A stretch of 64,000 bases of DNA from NCBI RefSeq assembly GCF_963558545.1, contig NZ_CAUWHO010000005.1, positions 67,603-131,602 of the forward strand. The letters are read 5' to 3'. The stretch's first letter is position 1; every line of letters begins with the position of its first letter. The position numbers and the translations under genes were made by a program. Source of the DNA: Tyzzerella sp963558545 (GTDB lineage: Bacteria; Bacillota; Clostridia; Lachnospirales; CAG-274). Shown one piece after another: positions 1 through 7,679 of the stretch. Below the pieces are notes generated by a model. It saw only the letters and a list, made by a program, of their open reading frames with translations, did not search any database and was not told the origin of the DNA.

Positions 1-679
1 CTATGTTTTTAATATTTTTAGGTGTATTTTTGTAGCTATCAAAATAACTTGATGTACAAGCTACTATATCCTTTTTGTCTTCTAAAATATAACCTTTAAA
101 ATATTCTGTTATTTCTTCTCCTACAAGCCAAGTTTCATTGTCCATTAGTTTAGAAATATCTTCTTCGGGTATTATTTTAGTATTATTAATGTTTGATATA
201 TAAACATTTAAAATAGACTTTTTACATTTTTCTAAAGTATCTATTTGCTCTTGTAATTCTTTAGCATTGTAATAGCCACAAATAAAAGTTAAAGGGTTAT
301 GTATCATCATCATACTGTTTTTATAAATATATAAAACATCTCCAACTAAAGCTATAACACTAGCTATGCTACCAGCTAAACCGTCTATATAAACAACCTT
401 TTTACCTTTATAGGTGTTTAATAGGTTGTATATAGCAAGACCACCAAAAACAGAACCGCCACCACTATTGATATGTATTTCTATTTCTTCTTGATTTTCC
501 AACCCTTTTAAAAAATTTACTATGTCTTTAGGACAAACATCTTCTGTCTCTTCTTCACATTTAAAAAAGCTATCCATTAATATGTCTCCATATATGTATA
601 GCTTGTTATTTTTAAGTTCTAAAGAACCTACAATATTATTATTTTCATTTTTAAAGTTAAGCTTTTTAATTTGTATCAC
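1..679 (-). CDS. Phage head maturation protease, ClpP-like (3' end off window)
   Basis: Reading the minus strand from a GTG at 679 gives an open frame of 226 codons that runs off the left edge. The protein has a ClpP-type fold signature: a Gly-Gly-Gly-Ser stretch, then G-S-I-A-S with the likely nucleophile Ser, then M-M-I-H-N-P with the likely catalytic His. This family cleaves the scaffold and capsid precursor of HK97-type siphoviruses. The GTG overlaps the portal stop codon by 14 bases, so the two are translationally coupled. The order portal-protease fits a packaging/head operon transcribed leftwards, so the major capsid gene should lie just beyond the window. The GTG start is inferred from the overlap, because there is no ATG upstream. 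Confidence 0.85.
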   Translation of the reverse strand, partial: MIQIKKLNFKNENNNIVGSLELKNNKLYIYGDILMDSFFKCEEETEDVCPKDIVNFLKGLENQEEIEIHINSGGGSVFGGLAIYNLLNTYKGKKVVYIDGLAGSIASVIALVGDVLYIYKNSMMMIHNPLTFICGYYNAKELQEQIDTLEKCKKSILNVYISNINNTKIIPEEDISKLMDNETWLVGEEITEYFKGYILEDKKDIVACTSSYFDSYKNTPKNIKNI

Positions 680-1928
680 CGCCTTTTTTATATTGTTCGC
701 CCACTTGTTCTATTGGTATATAGTTACCATTCATCATAAGCTTGTCGCCGTGTTCTAGTCCATTTAAGTCTAGCTTGCGTCTTGCCTCATTTGGTGTGTA
801 TATGCCATTATTAACATATTTACATAACATTTCTGCTTGTGTAGAGCTATCTGTTCTTAATAGCACCTTTTCGTTAAATTTAAAAAAATAACCATCTTTA
901 AGCTCTCTATTAAGCAATAATTTATAGTTTATTTCATCTTCATATTGTTTTAAAATAAATTGTAATGTGTCTACATAAAAACTTAATTGTTGGGCCTCTG
1001 ATGAATTGTAGCTTGATTTTGAATAGTCGTTAATCATATCTGGCTTAACACCAAAAGCACTGGCTATTTGTAATGCCGTATATTTTCGTATTTCTAAAAA
1101 TTGTGCATCTGTTAGCTTAATATCTAAAGGTTGTACTTTCATACCAGCAGGTATTGGCATTACCTTACCTGCATTTTTTATACCACTTGAAAACTCGGTT
1201 AATCTTTTCACTAATTGTTTTTTTGCTACCTCAGTTACATCACTATCTACTGTTAGTGATAATCTTGCCGACACACCATTTTCATTAAGCTCATTTAAAA
1301 ACTTTTGGCTTGATAAGTTAGTATTTATTGTATCTTTTAAAATTTCCCTTACAGGCTTCCCTGTTATCCCGTCAAAAGTAGCACTTGTTTTAAAATGTAG
1401 CACCTCATCTTGATTAAAGTAATATACTTGTTTTGTTATCCAGTCAGTATACTGATAAACTAAAGTCCCATTGTCTAGTACATAAACATTAACACTTTTG
1501 CTATCCATTACCCAAAAGTCTTTTATTCTTAAATCTCCACCGTATTTTTTAGGTGTATATTCTTGCCTTATCCAAATGTAAGCATTGCCATAGTGGTTAC
1601 GGTTGTTTTCAATAGTTGCCCAAAAAATAGTAGGTGTCATAAGGTCATTAGGCTTATATTTTAATTTAAAGCTTACATCGGTATCATCTGCTATAAATAC
1701 ATCATTATTTATTTTTTGATAAAGTTTTAAAGGCATTTTTGCTAAAGTTTCCGACAATAATTTTAGGCAAGTAAAATATGTCGCCTCGCTATATAAATCT
1801 TTTTCACTTTCAAAAATTTTTAGCCAATTTTCTTCATTGTTTGAGCTAGCTCTTTTTGAATTTTCATTAGAAAATTTATTTAACACCTTATTAAATACTT
1901 TTTTTATAATAATTTCACCCCCTTTCAA
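666..1928 (-). CDS. Phage portal protein (HK97 type)
   Basis: The protein of about 413-420 residues has the usual length and sequence feel of HK97-family portal proteins: a Y-S-E-A-T-Y-F-T-C-L-K segment near residue 50, an S-S-Y-N-S-S-E-A-Q-Q segment near residue 307, and a C-terminal Y-T-P-N-E-A-R-R-K-L motif. Portals form the dodecameric DNA gate of the capsid and dock the terminase. The open frame starts with a TTG at 1928, but a strong ribosome binding site (AAAGGGGGTG) lies just after that TTG. The real start is therefore probably the ATT at 1908-1910 or the ATA at 1905-1907, which is unusual. It lies between TerL and the head protease, all on the minus strand. Confidence 0.9.
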   Translation of the reverse strand: MKGGEIIIKKVFNKVLNKFSNENSKRASSNNEENWLKIFESEKDLYSEATYFTCLKLLSETLAKMPLKLYQKINNDVFIADDTDVSFKLKYKPNDLMTPTIFWATIENNRNHYGNAYIWIRQEYTPKKYGGDLRIKDFWVMDSKSVNVYVLDNGTLVYQYTDWITKQVYYFNQDEVLHFKTSATFDGITGKPVREILKDTINTNLSSQKFLNELNENGVSARLSLTVDSDVTEVAKKQLVKRLTEFSSGIKNAGKVMPIPAGMKVQPLDIKLTDAQFLEIRKYTALQIASAFGVKPDMINDYSKSSYNSSEAQQLSFYVDTLQFILKQYEDEINYKLLLNRELKDGYFFKFNEKVLLRTDSSTQAEMLCKYVNNGIYTPNEARRKLDLNGLEHGDKLMMNGNYIPIEQVGEQYKKGGDTN

Positions 1929-2028
1929 GTGGTAAAATAAGAGTTTTACTGTATTATTAAAGATTTAACCGTTGTAAGCTAGCCTACAAGCCATTTTTAT
2001 GTGTTTTGGTAAAACACCTTATCCTGCC

Positions 2029-3768
2029 TTACTGTAAAAAGTCGTCCATTATAGCTAAATAATCATCTATATAACTATCTTCTGTGTGATAATATGCCAA
2101 TTTAAAAGCACATAGTGTTGCGTCAACAGGGTCAACTCTGCTTGTGCTTTTATCTTTATCTATTTTAATAAGTCCGTTGTTAGTTTTTATGATAGCATTA
2201 GCCATTGCATAGTTTAACACAGGGTTATATTCACAAATAACATTGCTACTGTATACCTCTTCCCTAAATCCACTAGTGCTTTCATTTAAAGACTTATGAC
2301 TTTGGTATACTTCTTCTACTGTATAGCCTTTTTCACTGCACTCAAGCATTAATTTAGATGCGTTGTTTACATCAAAACAAAAACACTCTATATTTAAGCC
2401 TTTTTTGTTACAAAAGTCCTCAACATACTTAAGTACAACATTTTGGTCAACAACAGGTGTGTCTGTAATGGTTATATAACCTCTTTCTACCCATAAATCA
2501 TAAGGTTGTTTGTCTTTTATAATTCTTTCTCTTAACTTTTCTGTGTTTGGTATAAATGAGTGGCTAAAAAGTATATATTTTCTTATGTTATCAATGGTTA
2601 TAGGCACAATAAAACTGACAGATGTTAAGTCTATTTTTGCCGACATATCAAAACCAACGTATACAGGCTTGTTAGATATATCTATATCCATATAATCTAC
2701 TGTACAACTTTTCCATTTAGCCATATCAATGTATTTGTTTTCCCCTGCTTGCACCCATAAATTTAAGCATTTTGTTTTAAAAGTGTTCATTTTTTCGGGT
2801 ATGTCTTTAGCAACTTTAAAATAAGCCTCTAAATCTTCTCTACCTTTTTCATAGCTACACCTTATAGGATTTGCTTTTTCCCATATTTTAGGGTCTGTTA
2901 TATCGTCATCTTTGTCTATGTCTAAAATATCTACAAAATACCTATCATTTTGTGATATACCCTCAAGAATTTCAACACAGTATTTAAACTCTTGAGTATA
3001 ACAAGGAGAATTTAAGTCAAAGCCTGCAGTTGTTATAATCATACAAATACCCTCTTTTACATTTGAACCTAGATACAAGTCGTAAAATTCTGTTGTTCGG
3101 TGTTGGTGATATTCATCTATAACTAAAACAGCAGGGTTTGTTCCATCTCCTTTTTGCCCATCTTCTTTATTAAGGGGTTTTAAAAAGCTACCTGTCTTTT
3201 TATGTATTATCTCTGTTTTTGTTATTTTAAATTTTTTAGCTAAAGGACTACCCCTTAATAAGTTTATACACTCATTAAATATCAATTTAGATTGGTCTTT
3301 CTTTACACCTGCACAATAACACTCATAAATCTCCTTATTTTTAGTGCTTTGTGTAGACATTTCATATAAAATACAACCTGCCTCCATTTGTGATTTTGCG
3401 TTTTTTCGCCCCACCATTATAAAAGCATTTTTAAACCGCTTATACCCTGTTTTTATATCTCGCCAACCATATATTTGGCAAAGTACAAACTTTTGCCAAG
3501 TTGTTAGCTCGATAGGTTGCCCTGCAAGAACCCCTTTGCTATGCCTTAAATAACTAAACCATTTAACTATTTTTTCTGCTTCTTCTTCGTCCCAATAAAA
3601 AAAGAAAGTGTCATCACTTTCTATCCTATCAATATCTTTTAAAAATCTTTTACAAACTAATTTATGCTTATAACCACTAATTATAACACCATTAATACAG
3701 TCATTTGCATATTGTATTAACTCGTCAAGTATTTTTCTAGGTTTATTTTTAAATATCCCCAAAGTCAT
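2029..3768 (-). CDS. terL: Terminase large subunit
   Basis: The 579-residue protein is a full-length phage DNA-packaging motor. The N-terminal ATPase half shows a Walker A-like V-G-R-K-N-A-K-S at about residues 119-126 and a Walker B A-V-L-V-I-D-E-Y near 215. The C-terminal nuclease half has the F-D-M-S-A-K-I-D-L-T segment near residue 371, where the first metal-binding Asp of the RNase H-like fold is expected. It translocates DNA into the capsid and cuts the concatemer. Its start overlaps the end of the small subunit by 20 bases. About 100 bases without an evident gene separate it from the portal. I see no damage in this gene. Confidence 0.93.
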   Translation of the reverse strand: MTLGIFKNKPRKILDELIQYANDCINGVIISGYKHKLVCKRFLKDIDRIESDDTFFFYWDEEEAEKIVKWFSYLRHSKGVLAGQPIELTTWQKFVLCQIYGWRDIKTGYKRFKNAFIMVGRKNAKSQMEAGCILYEMSTQSTKNKEIYECYCAGVKKDQSKLIFNECINLLRGSPLAKKFKITKTEIIHKKTGSFLKPLNKEDGQKGDGTNPAVLVIDEYHQHRTTEFYDLYLGSNVKEGICMIITTAGFDLNSPCYTQEFKYCVEILEGISQNDRYFVDILDIDKDDDITDPKIWEKANPIRCSYEKGREDLEAYFKVAKDIPEKMNTFKTKCLNLWVQAGENKYIDMAKWKSCTVDYMDIDISNKPVYVGFDMSAKIDLTSVSFIVPITIDNIRKYILFSHSFIPNTEKLRERIIKDKQPYDLWVERGYITITDTPVVDQNVVLKYVEDFCNKKGLNIECFCFDVNNASKLMLECSEKGYTVEEVYQSHKSLNESTSGFREEVYSSNVICEYNPVLNYAMANAIIKTNNGLIKIDKDKSTSRVDPVDATLCAFKLAYYHTEDSYIDDYLAIMDDFLQ

Positions 3769-4237
3769 CTTCTATATCCTGCCTTTCTTTTGTTGTTTTT
3801 CGTACTGCTAGTTTTAACCTACTATCAATGGTTAAACCACATAAACTTGCAAATCTTCTCATCTCATCAGCATATTGTTTCTGTATTTTTATAAGTGGAT
3901 TTTCAACAATAGTATACGAACCATTTGGAAGCTGCTTTTCAATAGTTAGTTTTCCACTTTCTGCAAGCTCTTTAGTAGCTTTTAAATAAAAAGAATACGC
4001 ATTACAATACGCCCCAATATTATTAATATCCAAGTTCCCAATTACTTCTAAATCTTCAAAATTTTTTATAATTCTTTGGAATTCTTTTTTTGCAATATTA
4101 TCAATTAACCATTTAGGGGCTTTTCTCAAATCTTCTCTGCCAACAATTATAAAACTTTCTTATTCTTCTTTTTCCGCAATTTCTTCTTTAGTTAAATTTT
4201 TTGTTTGCATACTTGATAATTTTCTCGGTCTGCCTAT
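3749..4237 (-). pseudogene. terS: Terminase small subunit, P27 family, with in-frame stop and no standard start
   Basis: The continuous frame begins G-R-P-R-K-L-S-S-M-Q-T-K-N-L-T, the usual opening of P27-family small terminases, and ends with K-A-P-K-W-L-I-D-N-I-A-K-K-E-F and more. A TAA at 4160-4162 interrupts it in the same frame, with no shift. The codon where ATG is expected reads ATA (4235-4237), seven bases after a good AAGGTGG ribosome binding site. Downstream of the stop, a TTG at 4127-4129 could restart translation and give a 126-residue protein that lacks the N-terminal DNA-binding part. The family recognises the packaging site and recruits the large subunit. Either the prophage is packaging-defective or a truncated protein is made. 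A sequencing error cannot be excluded. Confidence 0.8.
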
Positions 4238-4275
4238 ATAATAACCACCTTTTTATATATTTTTACCGACTTTTT

Positions 4276-4345
4276 TTTGGATATTGGGAGTTTTGCGTGA
4301 ACAAACCTCCCTGTGCGGTCTACCGTATTTGACCTATATTTTATC
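4276..4345. other. Candidate phage cos/packaging-site region
   Basis: This short non-coding gap between the HNH nuclease and the small terminase is clearly richer in G and C than its surroundings. It carries an imperfect inverted arrangement, GGGAG at 4287-4291 against CCTCCC at 4306-4311, followed by TGTGCGGTCTACCG. Phages with an HNH nuclease next to the terminase genes commonly have the cos site in exactly this gap. Position and composition are the only evidence. Confidence 0.3.
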
Positions 4346-4358
4346 AATACCCCCTACC

Positions 4359-4772
4359 CTACTTAAAATCTATATTAAACCTTTTAATAAGGGAAAACAA
4401 TAAATGTTGTACATCTTCTTTATCTTTAGGGCTTTTTTTCATTAAGTTATGTATTATTCTATGGTTTTTCTCTGTCAAATATATTAAATTTGATAAAGAT
4501 AATCTTTTATTAAAGTCTTCATCTAAAGCTATTATGTGATGCACAACTTCTCCTTGTTCAACTTGCCCTAAAACATAATAGCTATGTATATCTATATAAT
4601 TAAACTTGTTTTTAATAATATTAGTAGCATCTTGCCAAGCCTTTGATTTATAAAACTTCTTTTCTTTATCATCTTTATAGCTATCACTATTGGTTTTATA
4701 CTTAGCCTTACAACTACATATTGTGCTATAATCTAATCTAGTCCTACATCTACTACAACGTTTATATATCAT
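4359..4772 (-). CDS. HNH endonuclease of the phage packaging module
   Basis: The 137-residue protein begins with a small zinc-ribbon-like part (C-S-R-C near residues 6-9 and C-S-C near 19-21). An HNH core follows: V-V-H-H-I-I-A-L-D at about residues 76-84 and an N-L-I-Y-L-T-E-K-N-H-R-I-I-H segment near 93-107. HNH proteins beside terminase are typically needed for cos cleavage together with the large subunit. Its ATG overlaps the end of the damaged gene upstream. It looks intact. Confidence 0.87.
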   Translation of the reverse strand: MIYKRCSRCRTRLDYSTICSCKAKYKTNSDSYKDDKEKKFYKSKAWQDATNIIKNKFNYIDIHSYYVLGQVEQGEVVHHIIALDEDFNKRLSLSNLIYLTEKNHRIIHNLMKKSPKDKEDVQHLLFSLIKRFNIDFK

Positions 4773-5153
4773 ATGTTACACCATATAATTCTTTGTATTC
4801 TTCCTGTATTCTTCCTAGTATTTCACTTTGAAAATTAAAGCATTGTCTTAATGATATATAATTATTTAAAGAAACAAATTGCAACTTTTGCCGTATAAAT
4901 ATTTATCATCCAAAATCTTCCTTTTTTCTGAAAATTCTGTTTCCAATATGCTATCTATAAAAGCATATTTTTTAATTTTTCTTTTATATTCTTCTAGTAT
5001 TTCTTTTTCGGCATTCAATAATTCTTCGCAAGACTTGTCATTTTCGCTCAAATGCTTATAATTTAATATTCTTTCATTTAGATAAAATACTTTTTTCTTA
5101 GTATTATAATATTCTTTTAATATATTTTGAGCAACTTTCAATTCATTTCTCAT
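4762..5153 (-). pseudogene. ArpU/sigma-like phage regulator, frameshifted
   Basis: The upstream frame (5153 to 4866) encodes 95 residues ending just after Y-L-Y-G-K. If one A is restored in the AAAA tract (minus-strand reading of 4886-4889), the frame continues as K-L-Q-F-V-S-L-N-N-Y-I-S-L-R-Q-C and runs to a stop at 4762, overlapping the HNH start. The joined protein of about 130 residues, with a charged N-terminal half and a region-4-like helix-turn-helix end, resembles the small sigma/ArpU/RinA-type activators that many siphoviruses place just before the packaging genes. The family assignment is tentative. The frameshift itself is clear, because the second frame continues naturally to the next gene. 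The ribosome binding site AGGGGAG precedes the ATG. Confidence 0.6.
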
Positions 5154-5185
5154 ACGAATTACTCCCCTATATTTGTAATTTTCAC

Positions 5186-5214
5186 ATAAAAAAAGCTAGA
5201 ACAAGTCTAGCTTT
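5186..5214 (-). terminator. Intrinsic terminator, end of antisense transcript
   Basis: A 9-bp stem (5192-5200 with 5206-5214, loop 5201-5205) is followed on the minus strand by a run of T. On the plus strand the hairpin is followed by A residues, so it works only leftwards. It lies about 325-350 bases downstream of the consensus promoter at 5548-5576. Confidence 0.7.
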
Positions 5215-5294
5215 AAAAAAATCCAAATGGAAAAATTAATTTTCTACAATAACATAATATCACATATAAGAGTGCAATGCAGTGCAAAGTTTTA

Positions 5295-5323
5295 TTGAAA
5301 TATAAAATATTTTATGTTAATAT
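5295..5323 (+). promoter_or_regulatory. Promoter of the small toxin-like gene
   Basis: A TTGAAA (5295-5300) and TAATAT (5318-5323) are separated by 17 bp, with an upstream TG one base before the -10 element. Transcription would start near 5330, so the 5' end of the mRNA is the arm of the long inverted repeat described for this locus. Confidence 0.65.
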
Positions 5324-5324
5324 A

Positions 5325-5470
5325 TATTTGTTGTCGCTCCCAATCTGACAACAGAAGGGAGGTGTCATCTTGGATATATTTTTAGACATAGTTGTTTGTA
5401 TTATCTCTAATGTAGCTACATATTACATATGTAAATGGCTAGATGATAGAAACAATAGCGACAACAAATA
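5325..5470 (+). promoter_or_regulatory. Long-range 5'-3' pairing in the toxin-like mRNA
   Basis: The 14 bases at 5325-5338 are perfectly complementary to the 14 bases at 5457-5470, at the end of the 33-codon ORF. The same 5' arm can instead form a local 7-bp hairpin (5329-5335 with 5347-5353) just before the ribosome binding site, and the CTCCC at 5337-5341 can pair with GGGAG of that site. Such exclusive foldings are typical of type I toxin mRNAs (hok, aapA), where 5'-3' pairing keeps the full-length mRNA untranslated. Confidence 0.6.
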
Positions 5471-5471
5471 G
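5370..5471 (+). CDS. 33-residue single-membrane-span peptide, probable type I toxin
   Basis: A TTG start at 5370 follows the strong ribosome binding site GGGAGGTG. The peptide has an acidic N-terminus (M-D-I-F-L-D), a hydrophobic core of about 16 residues, and ends Y-Y-I-C-K-W-L-D-D-R-N-N-S-D-N-K, that is, one membrane span with a charged tail. Size, topology, its own promoter and terminator, structured mRNA and an antisense promoter all match type I toxin genes. I do not recognise a named family; similar short peptides ending I-C-K-W-L-D occur in Clostridia prophages. It is the only plus-strand gene in a block of minus-strand phage genes, which supports an independent module. Confidence 0.65.
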   Translation: MDIFLDIVVCIISNVATYYICKWLDDRNNSDNK

Positions 5472-5484
5472 TCTGCTACATAAT

Positions 5485-5517
5485 AAAAGCATAGGAGCTC
5501 CCATTCCTATGCTTTTT
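5485..5517 (+). terminator. Terminator of the toxin-like gene (bidirectional)
   Basis: A 12-bp stem (5485-5496 with 5505-5516) is followed by T residues on the plus strand. The minus strand also shows TTTTATT after the stem, so it may stop the antisense RNA too. Confidence 0.75.
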
Positions 5518-5547
5518 GTGTCATCTTAGATATATTATTATGTAGTC

Positions 5548-5576
5548 ATTATACTATCAATTTATGTTTATGTCAA
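5548..5576 (-). promoter_or_regulatory. Perfect consensus promoter for the antisense RNA
   Basis: On the minus strand TTGACA (5571-5576) and TATAAT (5548-5553) are exactly 17 bp apart. The promoter begins directly after the stop codon of the regulator gene upstream. An exact match to the vegetative sigma consensus suggests strong constitutive transcription. Confidence 0.8.
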
Positions 5577-6002
5577 CTAGATATTATTAAGTTTTGCTAT
5601 TTCCTTTAAAGCTTCATTATGCCTATAAAAAACATTTCTTCTAGAATAATGTAATATATACATAATATCTCCCCATTTTCTAAACTCTAAATACCTAAGC
5701 CTTAATAAAGTCTTTAGAGTATCATCTTCTAGTTTATCTATAACACAAGATATTTCCATTTTTACTTCTTCAATTTTAAAATTATGTAAATCTATATCTT
5801 TTTTTAAGCTAACTAAATCTAAGGCTTTGTTTTCAACTTTAGATGTAATTCTACTCGCTTTTATTTCTTCACAAGGTACACTTATAATATCCACTTCTTT
5901 TAACTTTTGTTTATATTCCCTTTCTAACCTTTGCTTTATTTTTGTTAGCTTAAAGGCTCTATTTAAACATCTTATTAAATTTTTCTTTTTCTCGTCTAAC
6001 AT
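5577..6002 (-). CDS. Sigma-70-like/ArpU-type phage transcriptional regulator
   Basis: The 141-residue protein has a basic, coiled N-terminal half and a C-terminal region-4-like helix-turn-helix: L-R-L-R-Y-L-E-F-R-K-W-G-D-I, then S-R-R-N-V-F-Y-R-H-N-E-A-L near the end. This is the pattern of DUF1492/ArpU-type proteins that sit between the early replication genes and the packaging genes of Firmicutes siphoviruses and switch on late transcription. It is preceded by a 100-residue unknown gene and followed at once by the antisense promoter of the toxin-like locus. It looks intact, unlike the second such gene at 4762-5153. Confidence 0.65.
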   Translation of the reverse strand: MLDEKKKNLIRCLNRAFKLTKIKQRLEREYKQKLKEVDIISVPCEEIKASRITSKVENKALDLVSLKKDIDLHNFKIEEVKMEISCVIDKLEDDTLKTLLRLRYLEFRKWGDIMYILHYSRRNVFYRHNEALKEIAKLNNI

Positions 6003-6016
6003 ATTCCCTCCGTTAC

Positions 6017-6319
6017 TTACTTATCCAAAATATAACTAATAAACTGTAGCAATAAATCAAGATTAAATTCTTTTTTAGCTTTATACTCTTCTTCAAATCG
6101 TCCTATAAATTTTATTAAATTATCTTTAGATATAATATTCTTATCTTCTGCAAAACAAACAATATTACAAAACAAACTCCATAAAACATAATCTGAATTA
6201 TTATTTTTAGCTTCTATACTTTTTAAATTTAGATAATCAAATAAAAATTGCTCTCTAGTTTCTTTAGGCAAATTTTCTGCCTTTTCTATTCTCTTCTTAA
6301 TTTCTTCTATGTTATCCAC
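6017..6319 (-). CDS. Hypothetical phage protein, 100 residues
   Basis: I do not recognise this gene. It encodes a charged, probably helical protein (start M-D-N-I-E-E-I-K-K-R-I-E-K) with no membrane span. Its ATG overlaps the end of the helicase gene by 8 bases, and it lies 14 bases before the regulator gene, so it is part of the early leftward operon. Confidence 0.6.
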   Translation of the reverse strand: MDNIEEIKKRIEKAENLPKETREQFLFDYLNLKSIEAKNNNSDYVLWSLFCNIVCFAEDKNIISKDNLIKFIGRFEEEYKAKKEFNLDLLLQFISYILDK

Positions 6320-7679
6320 TTACATCACACCCACAATTTTTATAAAAACCTTTACGCTTAGTAAAATCTTTATTAGCCTTTATATAGTCATCTACAAAAT
6401 CATAAACAATAGGTATATCTTTATTTTCAAATACACGCATAACCCTACCTACACTTTGTTGCACTACTGCTTTATCTTTAGAAGATGATACTAAATAAAG
6501 CCTATCTAATCTTTGTATATCTAGTCCTTCTTTAGCCAATGAATACGTAGCAAACATATAATTCTTTAAACCTTGTTGCATATCTTTTATGGCATTTTCT
6601 CTAGCCTTTTTATTTAGTTTAGAGCTTAATAAAACTGCTTTTTCTTTTTCTGTATCTGGTAGTATATTGTAGATATTTTCTAATTGCTCTATCCTATGAC
6701 TTAATATTAAGTTATAATTATTTTTATTGTTTAATATATATTTACTTATAATTAAATTTCTATCAGCATTTTGTGATAAATAAGTTAATAGTTTATTGTT
6801 ATCTATTGTACCGTCTGTAGATAAGCAATCATCTGTTAGCTCTATACCTGTATCTATTTTAACTATTTTAGGATTTATTATTTTAGCTTTTACAAATTCC
6901 CTTTTTACTTCATAAGCAACATTACCTAAATAAGCTATTGTCGTTTGTTCTAGTTTATCACTTCTATGTAATGTAGCAGTTAAACCATATTTATGTCTAG
7001 CTGCTAAGCTATTTACAACTTTACTAAATTGTTTTAGTTTTGTTGGTGTACCTGCTAATCTGTGGCACTCGTCTACTATTATTATATTAAATTCATATTT
7101 TAGGCTTTGTAAATCTAACTTGCTTAATGTTTGTATTGTAGAAAAAGTAATACCATCTTTTATGTCTATTTTCCCGTCTGTAATAGTCCCTAAATACTTG
7201 TTATCTATATATTGTTTAGCTCTATCATAAGACTGTTTTAATAAGTCTTTTGTATGTGTTATCCATAATGTTTTATAGCCTAGCTTACAAGCTAAAGCTA
7301 TACCCATTTGTGTTTTGCCACTTCCAGTAGGTGCAAGCAATATACCATAACTTTTTTTAATCATTTCATATACTGCTACTTGTTGATAATCATATAAAGT
7401 TATATTATTTTGAAAAGTAAATACTTTATCATCTGCTAGTTTTATTTGCTTTTTATACAAAGATAAATCAAACTTACTTTTTATCTTAGAAAACAAGCCA
7501 ACAGGTATTGTCAAGTCTTTTCCATTTTCTTTATACATATATAAATATTTAGGTATATTGCCTGTCCACCTACCAAGTTGTTTTAATGTTTGATATTCTG
7601 GATTACTTATAAAAAGATTATCTTTACAATATTTCCTTATATCCTCTAAACAATCTTTAAATGTTATTTCATTACTTAT
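6312..7679 (-). CDS. Phage superfamily 2 DEAD/DEAH-type helicase, non-standard start
   Basis: The protein carries Walker A L-A-P-T-G-S-G-K-T-Q and a D-E-C-H box (I-I-V-D-E-C-H-R-L), a conserved S-K-D-K-A-V-V-Q-Q-S-V-G-R-V-M-R motif VI, and a cysteine-containing end. It resembles phage-borne helicases of the ERCC3/RAD25-like type used in replication or recombination. The first ATG is at 7538, but the same frame stays open upstream for 47 more codons encoding a plausible helicase N-terminus (P-E-Y-Q-T-L-K-Q-L-G-R-W-T). No ATG, GTG, TTG or CTG exists in that stretch before a TGA, so the start is probably ATA at 7677-7679 or a nearby ATT, or the N-terminus has been lost. Confidence 0.8.
   Translation of the reverse strand: MSNEITFKDCLEDIRKYCKDNLFISNPEYQTLKQLGRWTGNIPKYLYMYKENGKDLTIPVGLFSKIKSKFDLSLYKKQIKLADDKVFTFQNNITLYDYQQVAVYEMIKKSYGILLAPTGSGKTQMGIALACKLGYKTLWITHTKDLLKQSYDRAKQYIDNKYLGTITDGKIDIKDGITFSTIQTLSKLDLQSLKYEFNIIIVDECHRLAGTPTKLKQFSKVVNSLAARHKYGLTATLHRSDKLEQTTIAYLGNVAYEVKREFVKAKIINPKIVKIDTGIELTDDCLSTDGTIDNNKLLTYLSQNADRNLIISKYILNNKNNYNLILSHRIEQLENIYNILPDTEKEKAVLLSSKLNKKARENAIKDMQQGLKNYMFATYSLAKEGLDIQRLDRLYLVSSSKDKAVVQQSVGRVMRVFENKDIPIVYDFVDDYIKANKDFTKRKGFYKNCGCDVSG

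Larger units (their letters stand above)
5186..5541 (-). ncRNA. Candidate antitoxin antisense RNA
   Basis: A perfect-consensus promoter on the minus strand (5548-5576) would start a transcript near 5541. That RNA would be antisense to the terminator, the whole 33-codon ORF and the leader of the plus-strand toxin-like gene. It could stop early at the bidirectional hairpin 5485-5517 (about 57 nt) or at the leftward terminator 5186-5214 (about 350 nt). No ORF is evident in it. Antisense overlap is how type I antitoxins block toxin mRNA. Alternatively, the promoter could drive the packaging genes if the terminator is bypassed. Confidence 0.55.
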
